Part shown: positions 37,013-47,517 of the stretch, piece after piece
How the letters are laid out: each line of letters opens with the position of its first letter
Position numbering within the stretch: position 1 is the stretch's first letter
From: Afipia sp. 64-13
GTDB lineage: Bacteria > Pseudomonadota > Alphaproteobacteria > Rhizobiales > Xanthobacteraceae
Assembly: GCA_001897755.1 (NCBI GenBank)
Contig: MKUJ01000017.1
Location: forward strand, 98,204-162,203
DNA: 64,000 nt
Direction of reading: 5' to 3'
The notes under the pieces: model-generated
The model's input: the letters and a program-made list of their open reading frames with translations, nothing else
The model's database searches: none
What the model was told of the DNA's origin: nothing
Position numbers and translations under genes: made by a program

Positions 37013-37291
37013 GGCGCATATCTTTGCTTTTCGAGCCGGGCTCGCCATAGCAAGCATTTTCATATGCCGGATGCTGCTTAACGACTGCCCGCCAAAGATC
37101 GAACATGTCGCCTCCGGAAATTGTACCGATGCCGCGTCTAAGGAGCTTCCAGTCTTCCGCAGGCATCAGCGATTCAGTTTCGACAAGCAATTCATCAAAC
37201 GCCCGGTCACATTGCTGCAGACACCGAATAACTGCATCCGCAGCACGCGGGTTTGGCATGGGAATGTCGCTCATCCGAAATTCCATCTGCA

Positions 37292-37292
<1 letters not shown>
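37005..37292 (-). CDS. 95-residue soluble protein inserted between nuoF and nuoG
   Basis: Not recognised. The ATG at 37292 overlaps the nuoF stop in a TAATG junction, and its own stop lies 8 bp inside nuoG, so it is translationally coupled on both sides. The sequence is mostly helical, with no signal or membrane segment: ADAVIRCLQQCDRAFDELLV, then EDWKLLRRGIGTISGGDMFD and LWRAVVKQHPAY. It has three Cys. Codon use matches its neighbours, which argues for a real gene. A later start at 37274 (MSDIPMPNPR) is possible. A complex I accessory or assembly protein is inferred from position alone. Confidence 0.7.
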
Positions 37293-38617
<1,325 letters not shown>

Positions 38618-38635
38618 GTGTCGCTTCCTGACCCG

Positions 38636-38809
38636 TCAGCGCCTGGTTTGCTGGTAGGCGAGCGCGGCAGCCATCGCGCCAAACGCGACTGCCCAGCTCA
38701 AACTCGATTCGATGCCCGTGCCGAGCACATAGAAATTCAGCACGAAGATGAAAACCGCCGCGCACAGCGTGTGGAACAAGATGTGGCGCAGCTTTGTCGC
38801 GTCCATCAT
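38636..38809 (-). CDS. 57-residue two-TM protein inserted between nuoE and nuoF
   Basis: Short gene from ATG 38809 (overlapping the nuoE stop as ATGA; a second ATG follows at once) to TGA 38636. GGAAGG lies upstream of the start. The protein starts MMDATKLRHILFHTLC, has one helix at about 10-30 (AAVFIFVLNFYVLGTG), a short IESS turn and a second helix (LSWAVAFGAMAAALAY), and ends QQTRR. It is not recognised. Position and coupling suggest a supernumerary membrane subunit or assembly factor of complex I. Confidence 0.7.
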   Translation of the reverse strand: MMDATKLRHILFHTLCAAVFIFVLNFYVLGTGIESSLSWAVAFGAMAAALAYQQTRR

Positions 38810-39561
38810 TTGCCCTTCCGCGTTGCATCATCCGCCGGCGGCTTCGGCGCGGGCCGCTCCTGAACGTTCGCGACTTCGCTGGCCTTCTTCGGCTCCGCAT
38901 CGGACAGCACCGGCTCCTTCGGCGTGCCACCCTGATTTTTCGCCGGCTTGCCGCCGCCATTGATCAGCGTGGCCTGTCCCGTGATCGGCGCGGCGAACTG
39001 GCGGCCGTTCTGCGGACCGGGCTTGGGCGGATTGCCCGAGGCGAAACCATCGAGCACCTTTTCGAAGCTCTCCGGCGTCAGGTCCTCGTAGGTGTCCTTC
39101 CAGATCATCGCCATCGGCGCATTCACGCAGGCGCCGAGACACTCCACCTCTTCCCAGCTGAAATCGCCATCGGCCGAAACATGCAGCGGGTCGTGATGAA
39201 TGCGGTGCTTGCAGACGTCGATGATCTCCTGCGCGCCACGCAGGCGGCACGGCGTCGTGCCGCACACCTGCACATGCGCCTTCTTGCCGACCGGCGCGAG
39301 CTGGAACATCGTGTAGAAGGTCGCGATCTCGAGCACGCGGATATAGGCCATGCCGAGCAGATCGGCGACCGCGCGGATCGCCGCCTCCGACACCCAGCCG
39401 TCATGCTGCTCCTGCACGCGCCACAGGATCGGGATCACCGCCGACTGCTGCCGGCCGGCCGGGAACTTCGCGATCTGCGCCTTCGCCCACGCCAGATTCT
39501 CTTCGCTGAAGGCGAAGCTTGCGGGCTGCTGCTCTTTCGGGGCCAAGCGACGAACGGCCAT
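38806..39561 (-). CDS. nuoE: NADH-quinone oxidoreductase subunit E (24-kDa, 2Fe-2S)
   Basis: 251 residues. Thioredoxin-like 2Fe-2S protein with ligands C100, C105, C141 and C145 (VQVCGTTPCRL and ECLGACVNAPM), holding cluster N1a. From about residue 175 there is a Pro/Lys/Ala-rich extension ending DDATRKGK that is absent from E. coli NuoE; such tails are common in Rhizobiales. It lies after the FkbM methyltransferase gene rather than directly after nuoD. Confidence 0.96.
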   Translation of the reverse strand: MAVRRLAPKEQQPASFAFSEENLAWAKAQIAKFPAGRQQSAVIPILWRVQEQHDGWVSEAAIRAVADLLGMAYIRVLEIATFYTMFQLAPVGKKAHVQVCGTTPCRLRGAQEIIDVCKHRIHHDPLHVSADGDFSWEEVECLGACVNAPMAMIWKDTYEDLTPESFEKVLDGFASGNPPKPGPQNGRQFAAPITGQATLINGGGKPAKNQGGTPKEPVLSDAEPKKASEVANVQERPAPKPPADDATRKGK

Positions 39562-39594
39562 CGGTTACACTTTCAATCTTTCATCGCGCCACGG

Positions 39595-40563
39595 CTAGCG
39601 AGCCACGGCGCTGCGAGTTTGAGCTGAGTTCATACCGTAAAGACGTTGCAGCCAGAACGCGCTCGCCGTCGCGAACACGTTGTAGCCGACATGGGAAGCC
39701 ACCTTGATGCGATCGAGCACCTTCAGATCAGTGAGCCGCTCGAAGCGGCCGGTCACCGGATCGTGCACCACGACCTCCATCTGGGTGTGATCGAGAATGT
39801 AGCGCGTGACGGTGTGATTGCGGTCGTTACCGTGTTCTTCGCAGATCACCATGGTCTCGGCCTGCAACAGCCGCGAGCCGCCCTTGATCGCCTCGATCTC
39901 GACGCCTTCGACATCGAGCTTGACGAGATACTTGCCCTCGGCCGGGATGCGGCCGTCCTCGATCAGACTGTCGAGCGAAATGACGGAGACTTCCTCGCCG
40001 CCGGCCGCCACACCGCCGGCGATGCTGAACGCCTCGTGCTTGGTACCGGAGAGCCGGGCAACGCCGCGCTGCGCGCCGATCGCGGCATGAATGGGATAGA
40101 ACCTGTTGCCGTTGATTTTGGCGTTGTGCGCCAGACGGGCGAAATTCTTCGCCGACGGCTCGATCGCGATCGCCTTGTGCGAGCCGAACCGCGGGCTCGA
40201 CACCAGCACGGACCAGTAGCCGTAATTCGCGCCGCAATCGAGCAGCGTGTAATCGACGTCTTTCGAGTCGAGCAGCAGCAGTTCGAGCTCATACTCGTAT
40301 TTGAAGGTCCGGTTGAGCAACTTGCTCCAGTAGCCGTCGCCATACGGGAACGAGAAGATCGCACCCGGATTGAGCATGATGTCGATATCGCGCTCGGGCA
40401 GCAGCGTCTTGAGCGTGTTCGCGCAGGCGTTGTAGCCGCGATGCGAAATCAGCGCGCCCACCTTCGATCCCGCCAGCAGGGCAAGGCCGATGCTGCGCTC
40501 CCATGGGGAAGCGCCCGACATCACACCCGTGTTGCGGTCGAACTGGATGGGCGCCTCGCTCAC
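39595..40563 (-). CDS. FkbM-family SAM-dependent methyltransferase inserted between nuoD and nuoE
   Basis: 322 residues from a GTG at 40563 that overlaps the nuoD stop (GTGA), so it is translationally coupled. The SAM-binding motif I is [12 protein letters not shown] (D109 to N113), with E135 as the acidic ribose contact and [15 protein letters not shown] at 215-229, both typical of FkbM. An N-terminal part of about 90 residues is unassigned. FkbM enzymes are usually O-methyltransferases of glycans or small molecules. Its place inside the complex I operon, beside nuoD, raises the possibility of a complex I or quinone-related substrate; that is inference. Confidence 0.85.
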   Translation of the reverse strand: MSEAPIQFDRNTGVMSGASPWERSIGLALLAGSKVGALISHRGYNACANTLKTLLPERDIDIMLNPGAIFSFPYGDGYWSKLLNRTFKYEYELELLLLDSKDVDYTLLDCGANYGYWSVLVSSPRFGSHKAIAIEPSAKNFARLAHNAKINGNRFYPIHAAIGAQRGVARLSGTKHEAFSIAGGVAAGGEEVSVISLDSLIEDGRIPAEGKYLVKLDVEGVEIEAIKGGSRLLQAETMVICEEHGNDRNHTVTRYILDHTQMEVVVHDPVTGRFERLTDLKVLDRIKVASHVGYNVFATASAFWLQRLYGMNSAQTRSAVAR

Positions 40564-41759
40564 CTGTCCACCTCGCCGAACACGATATCGAGGGAGCCCA
40601 GGATCGCGGAGACGTCGGCCAACAGATGGCCGCGGCAGATGAAGTCCATCGCCTGCAGATGCGCGAAGCCCGGCGCGCGGATCTTGCACTTGTACGGCTT
40701 GTTGGTGCCATCGGAGACCAGATAGACGCCGAACTCGCCCTTCGGCGCCTCGACGGCGGCATAGACCTCGCCGGCCGGAACGCGAAAACCTTCGGTGTAA
40801 AGCTTGAAGTGATGGATCAGCGATTCCATCGAACGCTTCATCTCGCCACGGCGCGGCGGAGAGATCTTGTTGTCGGCGATCACCACCGGGCCCTGCCCTT
40901 CGGGCTCCCGCAGCTTCTTGATGCACTGCCTCATGATGCGCACCGACTGGCGCATCTCTTCCATGCGGATGCAGTAGCGATCGTAGCAGTCGCCGTTCTT
41001 GCCGATCGGAATGTCGAAATCCATCTCGGCGTAGCACTCGTAAGGCTGCGCCTTGCGCAGATCCCACGCGGCGCCGGAGCCACGCACCATCACGCCGGAG
41101 AAGCCCCACTCCCATGCCTGATCCAGCGTCACCACGCCGATATCGACGTTGCGCTGCTTGAAGATGCGGTTGTCGGTGAGCAGAACTTCCAGATCGTCCA
41201 CGGTCTGCAGGAACGGATCGCACCAGGCCTCGATGTCGTCGATCAGCTTGGGCGGCAGATCCTGATGCACGCCGCCGACGCGGAAGAACGCGGCATGCAT
41301 GCGCGAGCCCGAAGCCCGCTCATAGAACACCATCAGCTTCTCGCGCTCCTCGAATCCCCACAGCGGCGGGGTCAGGGCGCCGACGTCCATCGCCTGTGTG
41401 GTGACGTTGAGAAGATGCGACAGGATGCGGCCGATCTCGCAATACAGCACGCGGATCAATTGCCCGCGGCGCGGCACCTCGATGCCGAGCAGCTTCTCGG
41501 CCGCGAGGCAGAACGCATGCTCCTGATTCATCGGCGCGACGTAATCGAGCCGGTCGAAATACGGAATCGCCTGCAGATAGGTCTTCTGCTCGATCAGCTT
41601 CTCGGTGCCGCGGTGAAGCAGACCGATGTGCGGATCGACGCGCTCGACGACTTCGCCGTCGAGCTCCAGCACCAGACGCAGCACGCCGTGCGCCGCCGGA
41701 TGCTGCGGTCCGAAATTGATGGTGAAATTGCGCATTCCCGGGGTTTCGGTTGCGGTCAC
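40560..41759 (-). CDS. nuoD: NADH-quinone oxidoreductase subunit D
   Basis: 400-residue 49-kDa subunit forming the quinone-binding pocket with NuoB. It starts at GTG 41759, overlapping the stop of the inserted thioesterase gene (GTGA), and reads [20 protein letters not shown]. The quinone-site motif [19 protein letters not shown] and the C-terminal [12 protein letters not shown] are present. An internal ATG at 41735 is an alternative start. Confidence 0.96.
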   Translation of the reverse strand: MTATETPGMRNFTINFGPQHPAAHGVLRLVLELDGEVVERVDPHIGLLHRGTEKLIEQKTYLQAIPYFDRLDYVAPMNQEHAFCLAAEKLLGIEVPRRGQLIRVLYCEIGRILSHLLNVTTQAMDVGALTPPLWGFEEREKLMVFYERASGSRMHAAFFRVGGVHQDLPPKLIDDIEAWCDPFLQTVDDLEVLLTDNRIFKQRNVDIGVVTLDQAWEWGFSGVMVRGSGAAWDLRKAQPYECYAEMDFDIPIGKNGDCYDRYCIRMEEMRQSVRIMRQCIKKLREPEGQGPVVIADNKISPPRRGEMKRSMESLIHHFKLYTEGFRVPAGEVYAAVEAPKGEFGVYLVSDGTNKPYKCKIRAPGFAHLQAMDFICRGHLLADVSAILGSLDIVFGEVDR

Positions 41760-42187
41760 GCGGCTACCCCTGCTTTCGCCGCCTTGTGGGCGACCCGTGC
41801 ATTGAACTTGTCCCATGACACGACATGACGTTCGTGATCGCCCTCGCCGATCACGTCGACCCCGTCATGTGCCTTGACATGAAAACTCAACCGCTTGCCG
41901 TCGATGCCAGTGCACTCCGCTTCCACGGAAACTGTGAAGCCCGGCGGCGTCGCGGCGCAATGACTGACATCAATATGCGTGCCGAGACTGCCCTCGCCCG
42001 CATCGAGATGCGGCCGCATCATGTCGATGCAGGCCCACTCCATCAGTCCGACCAGATAGCCGGTCGCGAACACACGCGGCATGGTCTGGAAGTCGGCCGC
42101 TTCCGGATAAAGATGCGGCACCGTCTTGTCGTCCGACACCTTATAAGCGAAGCGATGCTTCAATCCGGTTTTGAACGAGGATTTCAT
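41756..42187 (-). CDS. FlK-like hotdog acyl-CoA thioesterase inserted between nuoC and nuoD
   Basis: 143 residues, starting in an ATGA overlap with nuoC and ending in a GTGA overlap with nuoD. It has the hotdog fold of the fluoroacetyl-CoA thioesterase (FlK) family. The FlK catalytic residues, as I recall their numbering, fall at identical positions: T42, E50, G69, H76 and R120 (in [25 protein letters not shown]). The gate Phe36 of FlK is Met here, so fluoroacetyl-CoA is not necessarily the substrate. A short-chain acyl-CoA or damaged-CoA thioesterase is the safest call. Why it sits in the nuo operon is unknown. Confidence 0.88.
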   Translation of the reverse strand: MKSSFKTGLKHRFAYKVSDDKTVPHLYPEAADFQTMPRVFATGYLVGLMEWACIDMMRPHLDAGEGSLGTHIDVSHCAATPPGFTVSVEAECTGIDGKRLSFHVKAHDGVDVIGEGDHERHVVSWDKFNARVAHKAAKAGVAA

Positions 42188-42807
42188 GACGGCTTGGCTC
42201 CGTCGGTGGTCTTCTTCTCGTCGCCGGGCAGCGCGTAATCGGCGCCTTCCCACGGCGAGAGGAAGTCGAATTTGCGGAATTCCTGATTGAGCCGGACGGC
42301 GTCGTAGACGACGCGCTTTTCCTGATCGTCGTAACGGACCTCGACGAAACCGGTGGTCGGAAAATCCTTGCGCAGCGGATGACCGTCGAAGCCGTAATCG
42401 GTCAGCAGCCGGCGCATGTCCGGATGGCCGGTGAAGATCACGCCATAAAGATCGTAGGTCTCGCGCTCGAACCAGTCGGCGCCCGGAAACACCTCGATGA
42501 TCGAGGGCACCTGGGTGTCCTCCGAGGCCTCGCCGCTCAGCCGCAGCCGCGCGTTCAGCACCGGAGACAGGAAGTGATAGACGACGTTGAAGCGCCGCTC
42601 GCGGCCCGGATAGTCCACCGCGGTCACATCGACGATGTTGACGAAGCGGCAGCGCGGATCGGTCTTCAGGAAGCGGGCCACCTCGACGATCCGCGCCAGA
42701 TCGACTGAAACGGTCAACTGGTCGAAAGCGACCGTATGGCCCAGCGCCGCTCCCGGCAGCGCGGCGACAATCATTTGACCAAGAGCATCGAGCCTGGCGT
42801 CGTCCAT
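42184..42807 (-). CDS. nuoC: NADH-quinone oxidoreductase subunit C
   Basis: 207-residue 30-kDa subunit of the peripheral arm. The family signature is [37 protein letters not shown]. It is separate from nuoD, unlike the fused NuoCD of E. coli. It lies 11 bp after nuoB and overlaps the thioesterase gene by 4 bases. Confidence 0.97.
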   Translation of the reverse strand: MDDARLDALGQMIVAALPGAALGHTVAFDQLTVSVDLARIVEVARFLKTDPRCRFVNIVDVTAVDYPGRERRFNVVYHFLSPVLNARLRLSGEASEDTQVPSIIEVFPGADWFERETYDLYGVIFTGHPDMRRLLTDYGFDGHPLRKDFPTTGFVEVRYDDQEKRVVYDAVRLNQEFRKFDFLSPWEGADYALPGDEKKTTDGAKPS

Positions 42808-42818
42808 GGGTATCAGCC

Positions 42819-43415
42819 TTAACGTTCAATCGTGCCGGTGCGGCGGATCTTCTTCTGCAGCAGCAACACCCCGTAGAGCAGCGCTTCCGCGGTGGGCGGG
42901 CATCCTGGCACATAGATATCGACCGGCACGATACGGTCGCAGCCGCGCACCACGGAATATGAATAATGATAGTAGCCGCCGCCATTGGCGCACGACCCCA
43001 TCGAGATCACATAGCGCGGCTCCGGCATCTGGTCGTAGACCTTGCGCAAAGCCGGCGCCATTTTGTTGGTGAGCGTGCCGGCGACGATCATCACGTCGGA
43101 CTGGCGCGGCGAGGCGCGCGGCGCGAAGCCGAATCGCTCGACGTCATAGCGCGGCATCGACACCTGCATCATCTCGACAGCGCAGCAGGCCAGGCCGAAG
43201 GTCATCCACATCAACGAGCCGGTGCGCGCCCAGGTAATGAGGTCGTCGGCGGCGGCGACGAAGAAGCCCTTGTCGGACAACTCGTGATTGATCTCGACAA
43301 AATAGCGGTCATCCGCGCCGACCGGCTGGCCGGTGCGCGGATCGAGCACGCCGGTTGCGGCCGGAGCGATGACGGGCTTGGCGGATGCGGTCATGGGCGT
43401 CGGGCTCAATCCCAT
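42819..43415 (-). CDS. nuoB: NADH-quinone oxidoreductase subunit B
   Basis: Holds cluster N2, the last before quinone. Ligands lie in [20 protein letters not shown] and [11 protein letters not shown]. From ATG 43415 the protein has 198 residues ([13 protein letters not shown]) and AAGGGG upstream, overlapping the end of nuoA by about 10 bp; ATG 43394 is an alternative. The extended N-terminus [21 protein letters not shown] is usual in this family. Confidence 0.96.
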   Translation of the reverse strand: MGLSPTPMTASAKPVIAPAATGVLDPRTGQPVGADDRYFVEINHELSDKGFFVAAADDLITWARTGSLMWMTFGLACCAVEMMQVSMPRYDVERFGFAPRASPRQSDVMIVAGTLTNKMAPALRKVYDQMPEPRYVISMGSCANGGGYYHYSYSVVRGCDRIVPVDIYVPGCPPTAEALLYGVLLLQKKIRRTGTIER

Positions 43416-43771
43416 TCGAGGGCCCCTTTCTTCCACTCATAGGCGAAGCCGATCGTCAGGACGCCGAGGAACACCATCATCGACCAGAACCCGGCAAGCC
43501 CGAGCTTGCCGAAGGCGACCGCCCACGGAAACAGGAAGGCTACTTCCAGATCGAAGATGATGAAAAGAATGGCGACCAGATAAAACCGGACGTCGAACTT
43601 CATGCGGGCATCGTCGAAAGCGTTGAAGCCGCATTCATAGGCCGAGAGCTTTTCCGGATCGGGCTGCTGATAGGCCACCAGGAACGGCGCAACCAGAAGT
43701 GCAAGGCCAATGACTGACGCAACGCCGATAAAGACCACAAGCGGCAGATAGTCCTGTAGGATTCCATTCAT
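43406..43771 (-). CDS. nuoA: NADH-quinone oxidoreductase subunit A
   Basis: 121-residue membrane subunit with three helices and the conserved loop [21 protein letters not shown] bearing the Cys and acidic residues near the quinone cavity. It is the first gene of the nuo operon. The start at ATG 43771 is fixed by the family N-terminus ([14 protein letters not shown]). Confidence 0.96.
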   Translation of the reverse strand: MNGILQDYLPLVVFIGVASVIGLALLVAPFLVAYQQPDPEKLSAYECGFNAFDDARMKFDVRFYLVAILFIIFDLEVAFLFPWAVAFGKLGLAGFWSMMVFLGVLTIGFAYEWKKGALEWD

Positions 43772-43836
43772 CGGCGACCCCGTCCTGGCACGCTTTATCC
43801 GCAGACTCGCGGACTTTTGGAATAATTCTGACGGGG

Positions 43837-43864
43837 GAATAGCGCAGCGCACACACAAGGGCAA
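43837..43864 (-). promoter_or_regulatory. Probable promoter of the nuo operon
   Basis: Minus strand TTGCCC (43864-43859), 16-base spacer, CTATTC (43842-43837), the same style as the rpsB promoter. It lies about 65 bp before the nuoA start. The rest of the gap up to 44057 holds nothing I can identify. Confidence 0.55.
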
Positions 43865-44057
43865 GCCAAGGGATCAAGACCCACACATTATGCCGGTCCT
43901 CCGGCTTGCTCCGATTTATCGCGGCACTTCGGCCACGCCGTCAGCGAGCAAATCTCCGGCCGAGATGGCAAGACGGCAAGCAGGGGCACCCTGTCCCATG
44001 CATCAACCGCATATCGCCATCAGGCCGTTGATATTCGTTAAATGAAACTAAACAAGC

Positions 44058-45149
44058 TCAGCCCAGCGCCTGCGCCACCGCTTTACCGCAGGTCACGGTA
44101 TTGGCCGTCCCGCCCAGGTCGCGCGTGCGCAGCTTTTCCTCGGACAGGACGCGTTCGATCGCCGAAACAACGGCCTTGGCGGCTTCAGGTTCACCCAGAT
44201 GATCCAGCATCATCGCAGCCGACCATATTTGCCCGACCGGATTGGCGATTCCCTGCCCCGCAATATCCGGCGCGGAACCATGCACCGGCTCGAACAAAGA
44301 CGGGAATTTCCGTTCCGGATTGAGGCTGCCGGACGGCGCGATGCCGATGGTGCCGGTGCAGGCGGGTCCAAGGTCGGACAGGATATCGCCGAACAGATTG
44401 GAGCCGACCACCACGTCGAAGCGATCGGGGTTGAGCACGAAGTGAGCGACCAGAATATCGATGTGATACTTGTCCCAGCGCACGCCCGGATAGGCTTTTG
44501 CCATCGCCTCCACGCGCTCGTCCCAATACGGCATGGTGATCGAGATACCGTTCGACTTCGTCGCTGATGTCAGATGCTTTTTCGGCCGGCTTTGCGCGAG
44601 ATCAAACGCGAATTTCAGAATGCGGTCGACGCCGGTGCGCGACATCAGGGTCTGCTGCATCACAATCTCGCGGTCGGTGTCGGGGAACATGCGTCCGCCG
44701 ATCGAGGAATATTCGCCCTCGGTGTTTTCGCGCACCACGTAGAAATCGATATCCCCCGGCTTGCGGCCGGCCAGCGGCGACTGCACGCCGGGCATCAGGC
44801 GTACCGGGCGCAGATTGACGTATTGGTCGAACTCTCGGCGGAACTGGATCAGCGAGCCCCATAGCGAGACGTGATCGGGCAGCACGTTCGGCATGCCCAC
44901 CGCGCCGAAGAAGATCGCGTCATGGCTGCCGACCTGGGTCTTCCAGTCTTCCGGCATCATCCGGCCGTGCTTGAGATGGTAATCGCAGGAGGCGAAGTCG
45001 AAATCGTCGAGCTGCAACTCGAACTTGAACTTCTTCGCCGCGGCCTCCAGCACCCGCACGCCTTCCGGCACCACTTCCTTGCCGATCCCGTCGCCCGGAA
45101 TGACCGCGAGCCGATATTTGCGATTGCTGCCGGAGGACGCTGGGGACAT
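44058..45149 (-). CDS. Tartrate / D-malate-type dehydrogenase (isocitrate/isopropylmalate dehydrogenase family)
   Basis: 363 residues. NAD-dependent beta-hydroxyacid oxidative decarboxylase: RLAVIPGDGIGKEVVPEG, the substrate arginines in RREFDQYVNLRPVRLM, FYVVRENTEGEYSSIGG, the metal aspartates in GSNLFGDILSDLGPA and the NAD-binding EPVHGSAPDIAGQGIANP. The YSSIGGRMFPDTDREIV stretch points to tartrate dehydrogenase/decarboxylase (TtuC/Tdh) or DmlA rather than LeuB, and no leuC/leuD is nearby. The start at 45149 has AAGGAA upstream. The exact substrate is not decided. Confidence 0.85.
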   Translation of the reverse strand: MSPASSGSNRKYRLAVIPGDGIGKEVVPEGVRVLEAAAKKFKFELQLDDFDFASCDYHLKHGRMMPEDWKTQVGSHDAIFFGAVGMPNVLPDHVSLWGSLIQFRREFDQYVNLRPVRLMPGVQSPLAGRKPGDIDFYVVRENTEGEYSSIGGRMFPDTDREIVMQQTLMSRTGVDRILKFAFDLAQSRPKKHLTSATKSNGISITMPYWDERVEAMAKAYPGVRWDKYHIDILVAHFVLNPDRFDVVVGSNLFGDILSDLGPACTGTIGIAPSGSLNPERKFPSLFEPVHGSAPDIAGQGIANPVGQIWSAAMMLDHLGEPEAAKAVVSAIERVLSEEKLRTRDLGGTANTVTCGKAVAQALG

Positions 45150-45379
45150 GCGCTGAGTTCCTTGTCGCGAGGGGCTGGACCGATGGCGGACGCCTGTGGG
45201 ACGCCGCAACGGCGCATCAAAGCCAGATTTTGGGCAAAACGTCACGCCCCGCGGCCAACTCAGTCGCGATCTGGGCAAATGGCGGCACACGCAGGGAAAC
45301 TGAAAGGGACCAAAAGTGTCACAGTTCCGGACCCTGTGATATTTTTGAAAAGAGGAAAACCGCTAAGCCATTGAAATAA

Positions 45380-45456
45380 TGGCGCGAGAGACGGGGCTCG
45401 AACCCGCGACCTCCGGCGTGACAGGCCGGCACTCTAACCAACTGAGCTACTCCCGC
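45380..45456 (-). tRNA. tRNA-Asp (GTC)
   Basis: 77 nt with encoded CCA. Acceptor GCGGGAG pairs with CTCTCGC, the D-arm TAGCTCAGTTGGTTAGAG and T-loop TTCGAAC are canonical, and the anticodon loop CTGTCAC gives anticodon GTC. Confidence 0.96.
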
Positions 45457-45485
45457 GCGGATGCGGTGATCCGCGAGTTGGTGGG

Positions 45486-45513
45486 ACATAGAGGGGGACG
45501 GCAGCCAAGTCAA
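45486..45513 (-). promoter_or_regulatory. Probable promoter of tRNA-Asp
   Basis: Minus strand TTGACT (45513-45508), 16-base spacer, CTATGT (45491-45486), about 30 bp before the tRNA 5' end. Confidence 0.55.
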
Positions 45514-45672
45514 GGTGATTGCAAATCCTGCTGCGAGACGGGGCTTTTTCCACCGGCGATGCAAATAATCGCCGTTTTACCGGCAAAACATTCAGGGGTC
45601 GCCGCTCGCGAATCAACTAAGCCCTGTCATATCGTCCGTTCTGCAGCAGCCAGCACCACCGAGGAGGTCTCC

Positions 45673-45975
45673 ATGGCGAAGAAAGCAGCAGCTACTCCGG
45701 CCACGATTACACTCAAGCACCTTGCCGCGGCACTCGCCGAGGAACACGACCTGTCGAAGAAGGCGGCCGAAGCCATTCTCGGCGACCTGGTTACCAAGAT
45801 CACCAAGCACCTGAAAAAGGGCGAGCGCATCCGCATCGTCGGCCTCGGCATCCTCCAGGTCCGCAAGCGCGCCGCCCGTATGGGCCGCAACCCCGCCACC
45901 GGCGAGGAAATCCAGATCAAGGCCAGCAAGAAGGTCGCCTTCCGCGCCGCCAAGGAGCTCAAGGAAGCGATCTGA
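45673..45975 (+). CDS. HU-family DNA-binding protein
   Basis: 100 residues with the HU/IHF fold: a helical N-terminal half (ITLKHLAAALAEEHDLSKKAAEAIL) and the beta-arm with GRNPATGEEIQIKASKKVAF, including the intercalating proline. The start at 45673 has GGAGG upstream. It carries a short Ala/Lys-rich N-terminal extension (MAKKAAATPAT) compared with E. coli HU. The gene is monocistronic, with a strong terminator 35 bp downstream. It acts in nucleoid packaging. Confidence 0.92.
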   Translation: MAKKAAATPATITLKHLAAALAEEHDLSKKAAEAILGDLVTKITKHLKKGERIRIVGLGILQVRKRAARMGRNPATGEEIQIKASKKVAFRAAKELKEAI

Positions 45976-46009
45976 GTCGCTCCGCCGGCCTTCGCACCTC
46001 TTCGGGGAA

Positions 46010-46056
46010 CGCCATCCCGGCACGCCGCAAAGGCCGCCGGGATGGCGTTTTGTTTT
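46010..46056 (+). terminator. Intrinsic terminator of the HU gene
   Basis: CGCCATCCCGG (46010-46020) pairs with CCGGGATGGCG (46037-46047), closing an inner loop that can itself pair, followed by TTTTGTTTT. Confidence 0.85.
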
Positions 46057-46109
46057 GGCCGGGATTTTTGTAATCACGGCGACAGCAGCATCACACGTGG
46101 AGCAACATC

Positions 46110-47360
46110 GTGGATCCGATCGCATTCCATCACACCGTCGCCGAACGGTTCCTGCGCTACGTGACGATCGACACCCAGTCCGACCCCGCCTCGCCCACCT
46201 GTCCCTCCACGGAGAAACAGAAAGACCTCGGCCGACTGCTCGCCGAGGAATTGCGCGGGCTCGGCGTCACCGACGCCCATCTCGACGAACACGGCTACGT
46301 CTACGGCACGATTCCGGCAACCAGCGCGAAGAAGGTGCCCGTGATCTGCATCTGCTCGCACATGGACACCTCGCCCGATTGCAGCGGCAAGGATGTAAAA
46401 CCGCAGATCGTGCGCAACTATCAGGGCGGCGACATCGTGCTGTCGGCCGATCCCTCGCAGGTGATCCGCGCCGGCGAGCACCCCGCCCTCGCCGGCCAGA
46501 TCGGCAACGACATCATCACGACCGACGGCACGACGCTGCTCGGTGCCGACAACAAGGCCGGCATTGCCGAGATCATGGATGCGGCGAAAATCCTGCTCGA
46601 CAATCCGCAGATCGCACACGGCGTCATCAAGATCCTGTTCACGCCGGACGAGGAAATCGGGCGCGGGGTCGACAAGGTCAATCTCGCCAAGCTCGGCGCG
46701 GACTTCGCCTACACCATCGATGGCGAGAGCGCCGGTCATCTGGAGGACGAAACCTTCTCGGCGGACGGCGTCACGCTGCATATCGAGGGCGTCAGCGCCC
46801 ATCCCGGCTTCGCCAAGGGCCGGATGGAACACGCCATCAAGATCGCCTCGCGGATCATCGAGCGGCTGCCGCAGGACACCTGCTCGCCGGAAACCACCGA
46901 AGGCCGCGAAGGCTTCCTGCATCCGACCGACATCGAAGGCGCGCTCGAATCCGCCACCGTACAGTTCATCGTGCGCGATTTCAGCGAGGCAGGTCTGGTG
47001 GAGAAGGAAAACCTGCTGGAGCGGATCGTCGACGAGGTGATGCAGGACTTCCCGCGCTCGACCTGGCGCATGGAGATCAGGCCGCAGTACCGCAACATGA
47101 AGGAAATCCTCGACCGGCACCCGCAGGTCGTCGCCCATGCGCTGGAGGCGATCCGTCGCGCCGGCCTGAACCCGGTCCGCAGCAGCATCCGCGGCGGCAC
47201 CGATGGCTCGCGGCTGTCGTTCATGGGCCTGCCCTGCCCGAACATCTTCGCCGGCGAGCACGCCTTCCACTCGCGGCTGGAATGGGTCAGCATCCAGGAC
47301 ATGGAAGCGGCGGTGCGCACCATCGTGCACCTCGCCGCGGTCTGGGAAGAGCAGAGCTGA
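46110..47360 (+). CDS. pepT: Peptidase T (tripeptide aminopeptidase)
   Basis: 416 residues. M20-family di-zinc aminopeptidase that releases N-terminal residues from tripeptides. Metal ligands are in ICSHMDTSPD, LGADNKAGIAEI, TPDEEIGRG and the C-terminal NIFAGEHAFHSRLEW; RGGTDGSRLSFMG is the PepT-specific substrate region. The start is GTG 46110, with GGAG 7 bases upstream. It is probably cytosolic, being without a signal peptide. Confidence 0.93.
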   Translation: MDPIAFHHTVAERFLRYVTIDTQSDPASPTCPSTEKQKDLGRLLAEELRGLGVTDAHLDEHGYVYGTIPATSAKKVPVICICSHMDTSPDCSGKDVKPQIVRNYQGGDIVLSADPSQVIRAGEHPALAGQIGNDIITTDGTTLLGADNKAGIAEIMDAAKILLDNPQIAHGVIKILFTPDEEIGRGVDKVNLAKLGADFAYTIDGESAGHLEDETFSADGVTLHIEGVSAHPGFAKGRMEHAIKIASRIIERLPQDTCSPETTEGREGFLHPTDIEGALESATVQFIVRDFSEAGLVEKENLLERIVDEVMQDFPRSTWRMEIRPQYRNMKEILDRHPQVVAHALEAIRRAGLNPVRSSIRGGTDGSRLSFMGLPCPNIFAGEHAFHSRLEWVSIQDMEAAVRTIVHLAAVWEEQS

Positions 47361-47517
47361 CACACAAGCGGGCGATCAGGCCCGCTCCTCAAGGTCCTGC
47401 GGCGAAACGAACTACGCCGCAGCGATTGCCACGTCGCTGACGCTCAGGCGTTGCCGCGCTTCGCCGTCAATCCTGGGAGCTCCCCTTGCTGGCGAAGGCG
47501 GTGAAACGCTGCCGCGT

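Noticed and set aside
44058..45149. Annotation as leuB (3-isopropylmalate dehydrogenase)
   Set aside because: The YSSIGGRMFPDTDREIV and SLWGSLIQFRREF segments fit the tartrate/D-malate dehydrogenase branch better, and no leu genes are nearby.
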